NCBI RefSeq assembly: GCF_000241485.1
Contig: NZ_JH584241.1
Span: 1,039,435-1,103,434 of the forward strand
Source: Sphingomonas sp. PAMC 26605
GTDB taxonomy: Bacteria; Pseudomonadota; Alphaproteobacteria; Sphingomonadales; Sphingomonadaceae
Direction of reading: 5' to 3'
DNA length: 64,000 nucleotides
Every line of letters begins with the position of its first letter. Positions within the stretch are counted from its first letter, which is position 1. The position numbers and the translations under genes are program-made. The notes beneath the pieces were generated by a model. It did no database searches, was not told the origin of the DNA, and worked only from the letters and a program-made list of their open reading frames with translations. Below are positions 8,661 through 18,165 of this stretch, piece by piece.

Positions 8661-10193
8661 GTGATTCGGCTCCATGCTGCGGGGCGGAACGAGCAGCGTG
8701 TATCCATATTTCGGGGGCGCCGATCCTTGTTCTTGCGTAACGACCTTGGGCTCGACCAGGCTGGCGGCACCACCGCAGTCTCGTTCGGTCGCGCGATCGT
8801 CCCCAACCCCGAACTCTCCCGCTTCGAGAAACTGCGCGCCGCCGCGCTGAAGGTCGATTGGGTTCCCGATCTCGGCTCGCGGATCGGCACGCTCGACTGG
8901 TGGCGTGGCGCCGCGACCTGCGCCGGCTTGTGCGCATCCGCGATCGCGATCGCCCCGCCGATCACCCGCCCGATCCCCGGCGCGGTCCCCGCCCCGCTCG
9001 ACGGCGCCGAGCGCGACGAAGCGCGCGCGCAGGCGATCCTGCCGCTCGCGCTTGGCGCGAACAGCGGACGCCACATGGCGTCGAACGATCTCGTCGTCCC
9101 GCTCGCCGAAGCCCCCGAACGCCCGATCGAGGAGCGCACGGCGACCGTCGGCCAGGGCGACAGCTTCGGCGACATGCTCCAGCGCGCCGGCGTGTCCGAA
9201 CGCGATGCGCAGAACGCGGTCGCCTTGATCGCCGGCGCGGTGCCGCTCGGCGAGCTCAAGCCCGGCACGCAAGTCCCGATGACGCTCGGCCGCCGCCCCG
9301 ACCGCAGCGTCGCGCGCCCGCTCGAGGCGCTCGCGCTGCGCGCGCGCTTCGACGAGGAGCTCACCCTCAAGCGCGTCGGCGACCAGCTGACGCTCGTCAA
9401 ACAGGCGATCGCGATCGACAATACCCCCTTGCGCATCCAGGGCCCGGTCGGCGGCAGCCTCTACCGCTCGGCGCGCGCCGCGGGCGTTCCGGTCAAGCTG
9501 GTCGAGACCTATATCAAGGCGATCGCCAGCAAATATGCGATCGGCCAGGTCGGCCGCGACGATTCGTACGATCTGGTGATCGAGCGCAAGCGCGCCGCGA
9601 CCGGCGAGACGCAGCTCGGCAACCTCCTCTTCGCCGGGCTCGACCACGGCGCGACCAAGACCCAGCTCGTGCAATGGACCGACGGCACCTGGTACGAAGC
9701 GAGCGGCCAGGCCGAACGGCAGGGCATGTTCACCATGCCGGTGTCGATGGCGCGGGTGACCTCGTCGTTCGGGATGCGCTTCCACCCGCTGCTCGGCTTC
9801 ACGCGGATGCACAAGGGGATCGACATCGGCACGCCGTGGGGCACCCCGGTGCACGCGCCGGCCGACGGGACGATCGTCTATGCCGGCCGCGCCGGCGGCT
9901 ATGGCAATCTCATCAAGATGGCGCATGGCGGCAATATCGTCACCTGCTACGGCCATCTCAGCCGCTTCGCGACGCGCGCCGGCCAGCATGTGTCGCGCGG
10001 CGAAGTGATCGGCTATTCGGGCAATAGCGGCATGTCGACCGGCCCGCATCTCCACTGGGAGGTGATCCGCGGCGGCGTCGCGGTCAATCCGCGCGGCTTC
10101 TCCTTCTCGAGCATCGCCACGCTGTCGGGCGAGCAGTTGCGCGCCTTCAAGGCGAAGGTGGCGAGCCTGCTCGCGGTGCGCCCGGGGGCGTAA
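8661..10193 (+). CDS. M23 family metallopeptidase (cell-wall endopeptidase)
   Basis: About 510 residues. A hydrophobic segment near residues 85-100 (AATCAGLCASAIAIAPP) probably anchors it in the inner membrane. A LysM/OapA-like middle region follows. The C-terminal LytM domain carries zinc ligands in MHKGIDIG (about 380) and HLHWEV (about 463), plus the GYGNLI and YGHLS motifs. It is predicted to cleave peptidoglycan cross-bridges in the periplasm. The start is uncertain: GTG at 8661 opens the frame without an obvious ribosome-binding site, and TTG codons at 8727 or 8733 would remove 22-24 residues. Confidence 0.9.
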   Translation: MIRLHAAGRNEQRVSIFRGRRSLFLRNDLGLDQAGGTTAVSFGRAIVPNPELSRFEKLRAAALKVDWVPDLGSRIGTLDWWRGAATCAGLCASAIAIAPPITRPIPGAVPAPLDGAERDEARAQAILPLALGANSGRHMASNDLVVPLAEAPERPIEERTATVGQGDSFGDMLQRAGVSERDAQNAVALIAGAVPLGELKPGTQVPMTLGRRPDRSVARPLEALALRARFDEELTLKRVGDQLTLVKQAIAIDNTPLRIQGPVGGSLYRSARAAGVPVKLVETYIKAIASKYAIGQVGRDDSYDLVIERKRAATGETQLGNLLFAGLDHGATKTQLVQWTDGTWYEASGQAERQGMFTMPVSMARVTSSFGMRFHPLLGFTRMHKGIDIGTPWGTPVHAPADGTIVYAGRAGGYGNLIKMAHGGNIVTCYGHLSRFATRAGQHVSRGEVIGYSGNSGMSTGPHLHWEVIRGGVAVNPRGFSFSSIATLSGEQLRAFKAKVASLLAVRPGA

Positions 10194-10226
10194 GCGCCTC
10201 CCTTTTCCCTGCGCGTTGATGCAGCG

Positions 10227-11873
10227 CTAGCGACCCTGCGCGCGCCAGCGCTTCAACGTGCGCGCGATGATCTCGCCCTCGCCGCCGGTCTCGCGCCACA
10301 ATTGCGAGAAGAGCGGATCGGCCGACGCCGGGCGCTTCTCCTCGGCGAGCGAATCGAACGAGACGCGGATCGGGATCGCCACGCCCTCCCCGCAGATGAT
10401 GCACTCGCGGTTGCGCAAGGCAGGGATCGAATCGAGGAAGCCGCGCGCGCCCTCGGGCATCGCCGCGCGGACGAACGCCTGGTCGCGATCGTTGTTGAGC
10501 CGCATCGCGATGATCGTGCCGCATTGCGACAGCACGCCCTCGGCGAGATCCGACGGCCGCTGCGTGATCAGCCCGAGCGAGACGCCGTATTTGCGGCCCT
10601 CCTTGGCGATTCGCGAGAGGATTCTCCCGACGCTCGAGCCCTGGTCGTCGCCCGCCGGAATGTAGCGATGCGCCTCCTCGCAGACGAGCAGGATCGGCCG
10701 CTGCGGCTCGCCGCGCGACCAGATCGCGAAATCGAACACCATCCGGCTGAGCACCGCGACCACCACCGACGTGATCTCGGACGGCACGCCCGACACGTCG
10801 ATGATCGAGATCGGCTTGCCGTCGCCGGGCAGGCGGAAGATCCGCTCGATGAAGCCCGCCATCGTATCGGCGACGAGCATCCCTGAGAACATGAAGCCGT
10901 AGCGCGGATCGGCCTTGACCTCGTCGATCTTGGTGCGCAGCCGCAGATACGGCGCGGTGTCGCCGGCGCGGTCCATCTTGCCCATTTCGAGGCTGATCAG
11001 ATTGGTCAGGTCGCTCAGCAGATACGGCACCGGCGCATCGACGGTGAGCTTGCCGATCTCCTGCCCGAGCCGGCCCTTGGCGCGCGCCATCAGCAGGCAT
11101 TTGGCGAGGATGTCGGCGTCGATCTGCTGTTCCGACCCCGACGAGGTGACGAACACCTCGCAATGTTCCTCGAAGTTCATCAGCCAATACGGCATCTGCA
11201 GGTTCGATACGTCGTAGATCGCGCCATTGCCCTTGAACGCCGCGGCATATTCGCCGTGCGGATCGACCATCACGATATGCCCCTGCGGGCTGAGCTCGCA
11301 GATCCGGTGGAGGATCAAGGCGGCGCTGGTCGACTTGCCCGTGCCGGTGCTGCCGAGCAAAGCGAAATGCTTGCCGAGCATCGCATCGACATACAGCGCG
11401 GCGCGGATGTCCTTGGTCGGATAGACCGTGCCGATCTCGATATGCGCGCGGTCGTCGGCGGAATAGATCTGCCGCAGGTCGCCGGTCGAGACCGGATACA
11501 CCAGGCAGCCCGGCGTCGGATAGCGCGTCACGCCGCGGCGGAACTTGTAGAGCTTGCCGGTCAGTTTCTCCTCGTCGCCCTCGCCGAGAAAATCGATCAC
11601 CGCGGCGATGCGGTCCTCATGCCCGTCGACGAGCTTGAGCGAGCGCACATTGGCGATCAGCCAGCTGCCGCCGACGCGCATCTTGATCTGGCTGCCGACC
11701 GAGCCCGCGGTCGCGACGACCGGATCTGGGTCTCCCATCGTCGCGTCGAGCGCGAAGGGATCGAGCATCACCAGGCTGCTCGATCCGGCGATTTCGAATA
11801 CCATGCCGATACTCTTGATCGCCGCCAGCGGGGCGGTGGGCGCAAAGACGTGTGCGCTCGACATTTCGGTCAT
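10227..11873 (-). CDS. HerA-like DUF87 ATPase
   Basis: 548 residues. The Walker A GSTGTGKST is at about 173-181 and the Walker B-like MVDPHGEY at about 200-207, the arrangement of HerA/DUF87 hexameric ATPases. Downstream motifs LVCEEAHRYIP and GLITQRPSDL are also typical. HerA proteins act with nucleases in DNA end processing or, in other branches, in defence. No nuclease partner is adjacent here, so the exact role is open. The ATG at 11873 begins MTEMSSAHVFAPT; a second ATG lies three codons on. It faces the M23 gene convergently. Confidence 0.88.
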   Translation of the reverse strand: MTEMSSAHVFAPTAPLAAIKSIGMVFEIAGSSSLVMLDPFALDATMGDPDPVVATAGSVGSQIKMRVGGSWLIANVRSLKLVDGHEDRIAAVIDFLGEGDEEKLTGKLYKFRRGVTRYPTPGCLVYPVSTGDLRQIYSADDRAHIEIGTVYPTKDIRAALYVDAMLGKHFALLGSTGTGKSTSAALILHRICELSPQGHIVMVDPHGEYAAAFKGNGAIYDVSNLQMPYWLMNFEEHCEVFVTSSGSEQQIDADILAKCLLMARAKGRLGQEIGKLTVDAPVPYLLSDLTNLISLEMGKMDRAGDTAPYLRLRTKIDEVKADPRYGFMFSGMLVADTMAGFIERIFRLPGDGKPISIIDVSGVPSEITSVVVAVLSRMVFDFAIWSRGEPQRPILLVCEEAHRYIPAGDDQGSSVGRILSRIAKEGRKYGVSLGLITQRPSDLAEGVLSQCGTIIAMRLNNDRDQAFVRAAMPEGARGFLDSIPALRNRECIICGEGVAIPIRVSFDSLAEEKRPASADPLFSQLWRETGGEGEIIARTLKRWRAQGR

Positions 11874-12025
11874 GGTGCGGCGGGTCCCCGGTGTCAGACG
11901 ACCGCCATGCATGGAAATCCGTAAATATGTTATGAGGATGCCGATCGATACGGGGCGCCCGGCGGCACTTTGCGCTTGCCGACGGGCAGCTTCGGGCAGA
12001 GGATCGCCCGACATCGGGGGGCGCG

Positions 12026-12870
12026 ATGCAACACCGAAACATGGCGGCATGGACCGCGGGGATCCTTGCCGCGAGCGCGGCGCTCGCGCAGGACCATGTC
12101 GCGCCCAACGCCTGGGGCTATGATTTCCCGGCGCGCTACGACGCCGAGATCGCCGCGCCCGCAGTCCACCGCATCCGCTATGCCGACGATCACATCCTGC
12201 TGATGGAAGTCGCCAACCCGCCGGGTTACGCGATGCAGCTCCACGGCCATCGCTATCCCTCGATCTTCGCGCGCGTGTCGGGGACGACGCACCTCGGCGG
12301 AGGCGGGCCGGGCGACCAATATCTCGAACCGGACGGCGGCCGCAACGGCGAGCATTGGCACAGCGCGCCCCCGCCCGCGCACACGCCCGAGCTCGAATGC
12401 ACCGCCGCCGATCCGCAGGCGCCGCACCGCCCGGTCAATCGCGGCGCCGTGCCGCAACATTTCTATCGAATCGAATTCCGCCGCTTCGACGAATCACCTC
12501 CACGCGACACGGGTTCGCGCGAAACGCTGCGCTACGCCGACGCCGTCGTGCGGCTCGTCGAGGTCCGCATCGCGCCCGGCCGGTCGAGCCGCCCGACCGT
12601 CACGCGCCATCCCGCGATCCTCGCGATCGATACGCAGCGCGCGTTCGACGCGCTCGACGCGGTCGCCGGGCCCGCCGCCGGGCGATCGCTGCCGCCGAGC
12701 GGGCTGACGATGCCGCGCTGCATCACCCTCGACGCCGGCGCGCGCTCGCGCTCGACAATCCGGGGAGCGCCGCGATTCATTACTATCGGCTCGAGTTCAA
12801 GCGAATCGAAGGCGCCGCGCTGAAAGACCATTGGCGCGACTGGTACCCCGCCATGACCAGGATCCGCTGA
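12026..12870 (+). pseudogene. Secreted cupin-like double-repeat protein, frameshifted
   Basis: A signal peptide (MAAWTAGILAASAALA) is followed by two similar halves. The first has a cupin-like PGYAMQLHGHRYPSIF and ends with HFYRIEFRRFDE. The second runs LRYADAVVRLVEVRIAPG but then leaves frame and stops at 12823. The expected ending IHYYRLEFKRIEG...DHWRDWYP is present in another frame and ends at 12870. The switch lies in a GC-repeat tract near 12739-12748. Removing one GC dinucleotide restores DAGALALDNPG and joins the halves, giving about 280 residues. Function is unknown. It may be a real lesion or a sequencing slip. Confidence 0.75.
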
Positions 12871-12873
12871 TCC

Positions 12874-13311
12874 TCACCCCGCCGGCACCGCGCTCACCGC
12901 CGGCACGCTGTGCACCGCCGGCGCGAGGAACGGCAGCGTCACCGCATAGCCGCCCAGCGCGAGCAGCAACGCGAAGGTCACCCGCGTCCCCGCCGCGCGG
13001 CCGAATCGCACCCCGTCCATCCCGACCGCGTGGGCGATGCGCGCGAGCACGAATAGCACGCTCGCCCCCCACAGCCAGAGACTCGAGCCCGTGGTGATTT
13101 CGATCAGCGCGATCAGGATCACGATGAAGGGCGCCGCTTCGATGAAATTGGCGTGCGCGCGCATCCGGCGAATCAGCGCTTCGTTGCCGCCGTCGCCGAT
13201 GCCAATCCCGGTCTGACGGCGGATCGCGCTGGTGCGCAGCGCCAGCCACACATTGAGAATCGCGGCGGCCCCGGCGCTCACCAGCGCGATCGGCAGCAAA
13301 ATCGGTCCCAT
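12874..13311 (-). CDS. MAPEG family membrane protein
   Basis: 145 residues with four hydrophobic helices and the MAPEG features NVWLALRTSAIRRQTG and RRMRAHANFIEAAPF (the conserved Arg/His/Asn/Glu region). MAPEG proteins include microsomal glutathione transferases; bacterial members are poorly characterised. The inner membrane is the likely location. The ATG at 13311 (MGPILLPIALVSAG) is chosen because it begins the first helix; codons upstream are not conserved-looking. It ends 3 nt from the cupin-like gene, convergently. Confidence 0.88.
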   Translation of the reverse strand: MGPILLPIALVSAGAAAILNVWLALRTSAIRRQTGIGIGDGGNEALIRRMRAHANFIEAAPFIVILIALIEITTGSSLWLWGASVLFVLARIAHAVGMDGVRFGRAAGTRVTFALLLALGGYAVTLPFLAPAVHSVPAVSAVPAG

Positions 13312-13361
13312 CGATACCCCCAAAATGTCAGCCCAGCGACCCTGGCAGGCGATGCGCAAGC

Positions 13362-13389
13362 TTGCAACGCCGCGCAGAATCGCTATAGG
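13362..13389 (+). promoter_or_regulatory. Predicted sigma70-type promoter for rpmF
   Basis: TTGCAA at 13362-13367 and TATAGG at 13384-13389 with a 16-nt spacer lie about 120 nt upstream of rpmF and read towards it. The match to the -35/-10 consensus is good for a high-GC genome, but no transcript evidence is available. Confidence 0.45.
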
Positions 13390-13511
13390 CCGCCATCTTC
13401 GCGATTTGTCTGGCATCGGTGCCGCTTGCGCGGCCAACCTCAGGCGTTGGTTGCGTAGGAGCCCCGACCGGGCGTATCGCACCTGTCAGACACGAATAAG
13501 GTTTCGCCAAA

Positions 13512-13691
13512 ATGGCCGTCCCCAAAAGAAAAACCACGCCGTCGAAGCGCGGCATGCGTCGCAGCCACGATTCGCTGACGGTCGCCTCGTTCCAGGAATG
13601 CCCGAACTGCGGCGAACTCAAGCGCCCGCACAATCTGTGCCCGTCGTGCGGTCACTATAACGGCCGCGAGATCCTCTCGGTCGAAGGCTGA
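13512..13691 (+). CDS. rpmF: 50S ribosomal protein L32
   Basis: 59 residues beginning [20 protein letters not shown], the classic L32 N-terminus. Cys30-X2-Cys33 and Cys43-X2-Cys46 form a zinc ribbon, so this is the zinc-binding form. It is the first gene of the rpmF-plsX-fabH-ihfA-merR group, which joins ribosome and lipid synthesis genes in many alphaproteobacteria. The intergenic gap to plsX is 55 nt. Confidence 0.98.
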   Translation: MAVPKRKTTPSKRGMRRSHDSLTVASFQECPNCGELKRPHNLCPSCGHYNGREILSVEG

Positions 13692-13746
13692 TTCGACGCA
13701 TCGCCCGGCCAGGTGAACCCGGCCCGTTGAACAGGGAGCGACCAGC

Positions 13747-14778
13747 GTGACGAACAGCTCCCGGATCGCGATCGATGCGATGGGCGGCGATGAAGGCCTG
13801 GCTGTGATGCTCGCCGGCGTTGCGCGTGCGCGCCGCCGGTTCGAGGACATGCGCTTCATCCTCGTCGGGGATGAGGCCGCGATCGCGGCTGGGCTCAAGA
13901 CTCATCCCAATCTCAGCGCGCATTCCGAAATCGTCCATGCCGCCGACGTGATCGGCTCGGCCGAAAAGCCGAGCCAGGCGCTGCGCCGTGCCAAGACGAC
14001 GTCGATGGGAATCGCGATCGACATGGTCAAGCAGGGCCGCGCCGCCGCGTGCGTCTCGTCGGGCAATACCGGTGCGCTGATGGCGATGTCGAAGCTGTCG
14101 CTCCGCATGATCCCCGGAATCGACCGCCCCGCGCTCGCCGGGCTGATGCCCTCGCTCGGCGACAACGACACCGTCGTGCTCGATCTCGGCGCCAATACCG
14201 AGTGCGATTCGCGCAACCTCATCCAGTTCGCGGTGATGGGCGCGGCGTACGCGCGCACCACGCTCGACCTCGCACGCCCGCGCGTCGCGCTGCTCAACAT
14301 CGGCAGCGAGGACCAGAAGGGCACCGAGACGATTCGCGACGCCGCGACGGCGCTGCGCGCCGCGACGCACCTGCCGCTCGATTTCACCGGCTTCATCGAG
14401 GGCGACAAGCTCTCGCGCGGCGATGTCGACGTGATCGTCTGCGACGGCTTCTCGGGCAACATCGCGCTGAAGACCGCCGAGGGCACCGCGCGCTTCGTCG
14501 CCGATCTGCTCAAGCGCGCGTTCCGCTCCTCGACGCGCTCGAAGATCGGTTTCCTGATCTCGCGTCCGGCGACCGAATTGCTGCGCCATCATCTCGACCC
14601 GAACAACCATAATGGTGCCGTCTTTCTCGGGCTCAACGGGCTGGTGGTCAAAAGCCATGGCGGCGCCAACGAGGTCGGCGTGTGCACCGCGATCGCCGCC
14701 GCGGCGAAGATGGTACGCGACGACCTGACTCGGCGGATCGCCGAGGATTTGGGCGATTTCGAGAAAAAGGCAGCGTAA
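13747..14778 (+). CDS. plsX: Phosphate acyltransferase PlsX
   Basis: 343 residues. It converts acyl-ACP to acyl-phosphate, the first step of phospholipid synthesis in the PlsX/PlsY route. IAIDAMGGD near the N-terminus, [12 protein letters not shown] and the C-terminal [13 protein letters not shown] are family signatures. The start is a GTG in a GGAGCGACCAGC-GTG context. The stop codon overlaps the fabH start (TAATG), indicating translational coupling. Confidence 0.97.
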   Translation: MTNSSRIAIDAMGGDEGLAVMLAGVARARRRFEDMRFILVGDEAAIAAGLKTHPNLSAHSEIVHAADVIGSAEKPSQALRRAKTTSMGIAIDMVKQGRAAACVSSGNTGALMAMSKLSLRMIPGIDRPALAGLMPSLGDNDTVVLDLGANTECDSRNLIQFAVMGAAYARTTLDLARPRVALLNIGSEDQKGTETIRDAATALRAATHLPLDFTGFIEGDKLSRGDVDVIVCDGFSGNIALKTAEGTARFVADLLKRAFRSSTRSKIGFLISRPATELLRHHLDPNNHNGAVFLGLNGLVVKSHGGANEVGVCTAIAAAAKMVRDDLTRRIAEDLGDFEKKAA

Positions 14779-15764
14779 TGCCCCCTATGTCAGTTCGTAG
14801 CGTCATCATCGGCACCGGCTCCGCATTGCCCGCGCGCCGCGTCTCCAATGCCGAGCTGGCCGAGACCGTCGATACCTCGGACGAATGGATCGTCGAGCGG
14901 ACCGGCATCCGTTTCCGCCACATCGCCGGCCCCGACGAGACGACCGCGACGCTCGCCGCCGACGCGTGCCGTGCAGCGCTCGGCGCGGCGGGCATCTCGG
15001 CGCACGAGATCGACCTGATCGTGCTCGCCACCGCGACGCCCGACCAGACCTTCCCGTCGAGCGCGACCAAGGTGCAGGCAATGCTCGGCATCGACGATTG
15101 CGTCGCGTTCGATGTCGCGGCGGTGTGCTCGGGCTTCCTCTACGCGCTCCAGGTCGCCGACAGCATGCTGCGCAGCGGGGCTGCCAAGCGGGCGCTGGTG
15201 ATCGGTGCGGAAACCTTCAGCCGGATCCTCGACTGGGAGGATCGCGCGACCTGCGTGCTGTTCGGCGATGGCGCCGGCGCGGTCGTGCTCGAGGCGCAGG
15301 ACACGCACGATACCGGCAATGTCGGGCGCGGCATCCTCGCGATGCGGCTCCATGCCGATGGCCGTCACAACGACATGCTCTATGTCGATGGCGGTCCCTC
15401 GACCACGGGGACGGTCGGCAAGGTCCGCATGAAGGGCCGCGAGGTGTTCCGCCACGCCGTCGTCAATCTCGCCGCGGTGATGACCGAGACGCTCGAACGC
15501 GCCGAGCTCACCGCCGCCGACGTCGATTGGGTCGTGCCGCACCAGGCCAATGCACGCATCCTCGACGCGACCGCGCGCAAGCTCCACCTCGCCCCCGAGC
15601 GTGTTATCGTTACCGTCGATCAGCATGCCAATACTTCGGCTGCGTCGGTTCCACTCGCGCTCGATACCGCGGTCAAGGACGGCCGGATCAAGCGCGGCGA
15701 CCTGATCGTGCTCGAGGCAATGGGCGGCGGCTTTACCTGGGGCGCCGCGGTCGTCCGGTTCTAA
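14778..15764 (+). CDS. fabH: Beta-ketoacyl-ACP synthase III
   Basis: 328 residues. It condenses acetyl-CoA with malonyl-ACP to start fatty acid synthesis. The catalytic triad is visible: Cys in DVAAVCSGF (about 116), His in VPHQANARI (about 254) and Asn in HANTSAAS (about 284). The N-terminal [12 protein letters not shown] is a family signature. The ATG overlapping the plsX stop is chosen; a second ATG three codons on is possible. Neighbouring plsX and ihfA are in the standard alphaproteobacterial order. Confidence 0.97.
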   Translation: MPPMSVRSVIIGTGSALPARRVSNAELAETVDTSDEWIVERTGIRFRHIAGPDETTATLAADACRAALGAAGISAHEIDLIVLATATPDQTFPSSATKVQAMLGIDDCVAFDVAAVCSGFLYALQVADSMLRSGAAKRALVIGAETFSRILDWEDRATCVLFGDGAGAVVLEAQDTHDTGNVGRGILAMRLHADGRHNDMLYVDGGPSTTGTVGKVRMKGREVFRHAVVNLAAVMTETLERAELTAADVDWVVPHQANARILDATARKLHLAPERVIVTVDQHANTSAASVPLALDTAVKDGRIKRGDLIVLEAMGGGFTWGAAVVRF

Positions 15765-15853
15765 TTATTGTTAAACGCCCGGACCAAAGAGCTTTTCGCA
15801 CCTGCTTTGTTATGGTAGCGTAAGGTTTCCAAAAATGTTGCGGGAGCGTATCG

Positions 15854-16153
15854 ATGGAAAGTGCGGGAACATTGACGCGTGCCGATCTGGCCGAAGCGTT
15901 GCACCATAATGTCGGTCTGTCGCGTACCGACTCGTCGAAAATGGTCGAGCGAATCCTCCACCACATGTGCAGCGCGCTCGCCAACGGCGACAACGTCAAG
16001 ATTTCCGGCTTTGGCACCTTCGTCCTGCGCGACAAGGGCGAACGCGTCGGCCGCAACCCCAAGACCGGCATCGAAGTGCCGATCGCGCCGCGCCGCGTGC
16101 TGACCTTCCGCGCCAGCCAGATGATGCGCGACCGCATCGTCGAAGCGGACTGA
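15854..16153 (+). CDS. ihfA: Integration host factor subunit alpha
   Basis: 99-residue DNA-bending protein of the HU/IHF family. [22 protein letters not shown] contains the flexible DNA-binding arm, and [12 protein letters not shown] follows. The N-terminal [12 protein letters not shown] and its place after fabH and before a MerR gene match ihfA rather than hup. A GGGAG ribosome-binding site precedes the ATG. It pairs with IHF-beta encoded elsewhere. Confidence 0.95.
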   Translation: MESAGTLTRADLAEALHHNVGLSRTDSSKMVERILHHMCSALANGDNVKISGFGTFVLRDKGERVGRNPKTGIEVPIAPRRVLTFRASQMMRDRIVEAD

Positions 16154-16161
16154 TCTAGCGG

Positions 16162-16569
16162 ATGGCCGTGCCGCCCGCGCGCGCCGGCGACACGGCGATG
16201 GACAGGCCGACCGATCAGGCCTCCGACAAGGCCACGAACAAGGCAACCGGGGCCTATCGCACGATCGGCGAGCTCGCGCGCGACACGGGCTTGCCGCCGC
16301 ATATCCTGCGCTATTGGGAAACGCGCTTCCCGCAGTTGCGCCCGCTCCAGCGTGCCGGCAACCGGCGCTACTATCGGCCCGAGGACGTCGCGCTGGTCGA
16401 GCGGATCGCCAGGATGCTCAACCAGGACGGCTATACGATCCGCGGCGTGCAACAGGCGCTCGCCGCCGGGGGGCCATCGACCGACGCGCCGCCGCGCGCG
16501 ATGACGGCCGCCGTGCGCACCGTACGCGACGCGCTGGCCGCGGCGCTCGACGCCGATCGCGCGGGGTAG
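16162..16569 (+). CDS. MerR family transcriptional regulator
   Basis: 135 residues. After a polar lead of ~30 residues comes a MerR helix-turn-helix: YRTIGELARDTGLPPHILRY followed by WETRF. RRYYRPEDVALVERI and GYTIRGVQQAL complete the domain. The C-terminal tail is short and has no metal-binding cysteines, so the inducer is unknown. It starts 8 nt after ihfA and is the usual last gene of this cluster. A later ATG at 16198 is a possible alternative start. Confidence 0.92.
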   Translation: MAVPPARAGDTAMDRPTDQASDKATNKATGAYRTIGELARDTGLPPHILRYWETRFPQLRPLQRAGNRRYYRPEDVALVERIARMLNQDGYTIRGVQQALAAGGPSTDAPPRAMTAAVRTVRDALAAALDADRAG

Positions 16570-16576
16570 AGCGCGC

Positions 16577-18148
16577 CTACCGCTCGCGCGTCGCGGCGAA
16601 GCTGACCTTGGGATAGCGATCGGCGACATAGCTGACGTCCCACGCGGTCTTCGCGAGATAGACCGGATTGTTGTCGCGATCCTTCGCCATCGACGTGCGG
16701 TTGAGGTCCATGAACGCCTTGAGGTCGGCCGGATCCGCTGCAGACACCCAGCGCGCGGTGTCGTACGGCGCCATTTCGAGCCCCGCATCGACCTTATATT
16801 CCGCCTCGAGCCGGCTCAGCAGCACTTCGAGCTGGAGCTGACCGACCACGCCGATGATCCAGTTCGAGCCGATCTCGGGATAGAAGACCTGCGTCACGCC
16901 CTCCTCGGCCATGTCGTCGAGCGCTTTGCGCAACTGCTTGGTCTTGGTCGGATCCTTGAGCGCGACGCGCCGCAGGATTTCGGGCGCGAAGTTCGGCAGC
17001 CCGGTGAAGCGCACGTCGGCACGCTCTGACAGCGTATCCCCCACCCGCAGCGTGCCGTGGTTGGGGATGCCGATGATGTCGCCCGGAAACGCCTCGTCCG
17101 CCAGCTCGCGTTCGCGCGCGAAGAACAGGATCGGCGAGTGGATCGCGATCGGCTTGCCATGCCCCGTCGGCGTCAGCTTCATGCCGCGCTTGAAGGTGCC
17201 CGAGCACAGCCGCATGAACGCGATGCGATCGCGGTGGTTGGGGTCCATGTTCGCCTGGACCTTGAACACGAAGCCGGTGACGTCGGCGCGGTCGGGCAGC
17301 ACTTCGGCGGGCTCGGCCGGCTGCGGCCGCGGGCCCGGCGCATGGCGGCCGAGCGCGTCGATCAGCTCGGCGACGCCGAATTCCTTGAGCGCGGAGCCGA
17401 AATAGACCGGCGTCTGGTCGCCGCCGCGATACGCCTCGACATCGAACGCCCCATAGCCGCCGAGCGCGAGTTCGGATTCGTCCTGGAGCAGCTTCAGGCC
17501 CGCCGGGCTGAGCGTCTCGGCGAGTTTGGGATCGTCGAGCCCGGTGAAGCTCAACGCCTTGCCCATGAACTCGCGGCTCGGCCCTTCGGGCTGGCTCAGG
17601 CTGTTGGCGTGGAGATCGTACACCCCCTCGAAATCGCTGCCCATGCCGACCGGCCAGCTCATCGGCGTGACGTCGAGCTGGAGCATCTCGGCGATCTCGT
17701 CGAGCAGGTCGAACGGCGGGCGGCCCTCGCGATCGACCTTGTTGACGAAGGTGATGATCGGCACCGAGCGCAACCGGCACACCTCGAACAGTTTGCGCGT
17801 CTGCGCCTCGATGCCGCGCGCGGCGTCGATCACCATCACCGCCGAATCGACCGCGGTCAGCGTGCGATAGGTGTCCTCCGAAAAGTCCTCGTGGCCCGGC
17901 GTGTCGAGCAGGTTGAAGGTGAGACCGCCCCGCTCGAAGGTCATCACCGACGAGGTGACCGAGATGCCGCGCTGCTGCTCGATCTTCATCCAGTCCGAGC
18001 GCGCACGGCGATTCTGGCCGCGCGCCTTCACTTCCCCCGCCAGATGGATCGCGCCGCCGAACAGCAGCAGCTTTTCGGTCAGCGTGGTCTTGCCGGCGTC
18101 GGGGTGGGAGATGATCGCGAAGGTGCGGCGGTCGGACGTGTGATTCAT
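16577..18148 (-). CDS. prfC: Peptide chain release factor 3
   Basis: 523-residue GTPase that removes RF1/RF2 from the ribosome after termination. G1 SHPDAGKTTLTEK is near residues 15-27, G3 DTPGHEDFSEDTYR near 84 and G4 NKVDRE near 140. The Arg-rich segment KARGQNRRARSDWM is typical of RF3. The ATG at 18148 (MNHTSDRRTFAIISHPDAG) gives the standard N-terminus. The length is normal (~525). It lies 17 nt downstream of the aldose epimerase gene on the same strand. Confidence 0.97.
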   Translation of the reverse strand: MNHTSDRRTFAIISHPDAGKTTLTEKLLLFGGAIHLAGEVKARGQNRRARSDWMKIEQQRGISVTSSVMTFERGGLTFNLLDTPGHEDFSEDTYRTLTAVDSAVMVIDAARGIEAQTRKLFEVCRLRSVPIITFVNKVDREGRPPFDLLDEIAEMLQLDVTPMSWPVGMGSDFEGVYDLHANSLSQPEGPSREFMGKALSFTGLDDPKLAETLSPAGLKLLQDESELALGGYGAFDVEAYRGGDQTPVYFGSALKEFGVAELIDALGRHAPGPRPQPAEPAEVLPDRADVTGFVFKVQANMDPNHRDRIAFMRLCSGTFKRGMKLTPTGHGKPIAIHSPILFFARERELADEAFPGDIIGIPNHGTLRVGDTLSERADVRFTGLPNFAPEILRRVALKDPTKTKQLRKALDDMAEEGVTQVFYPEIGSNWIIGVVGQLQLEVLLSRLEAEYKVDAGLEMAPYDTARWVSAADPADLKAFMDLNRTSMAKDRDNNPVYLAKTAWDVSYVADRYPKVSFAATRER

Positions 18149-18165
18149 GCGGGGGCGATAGCGGT

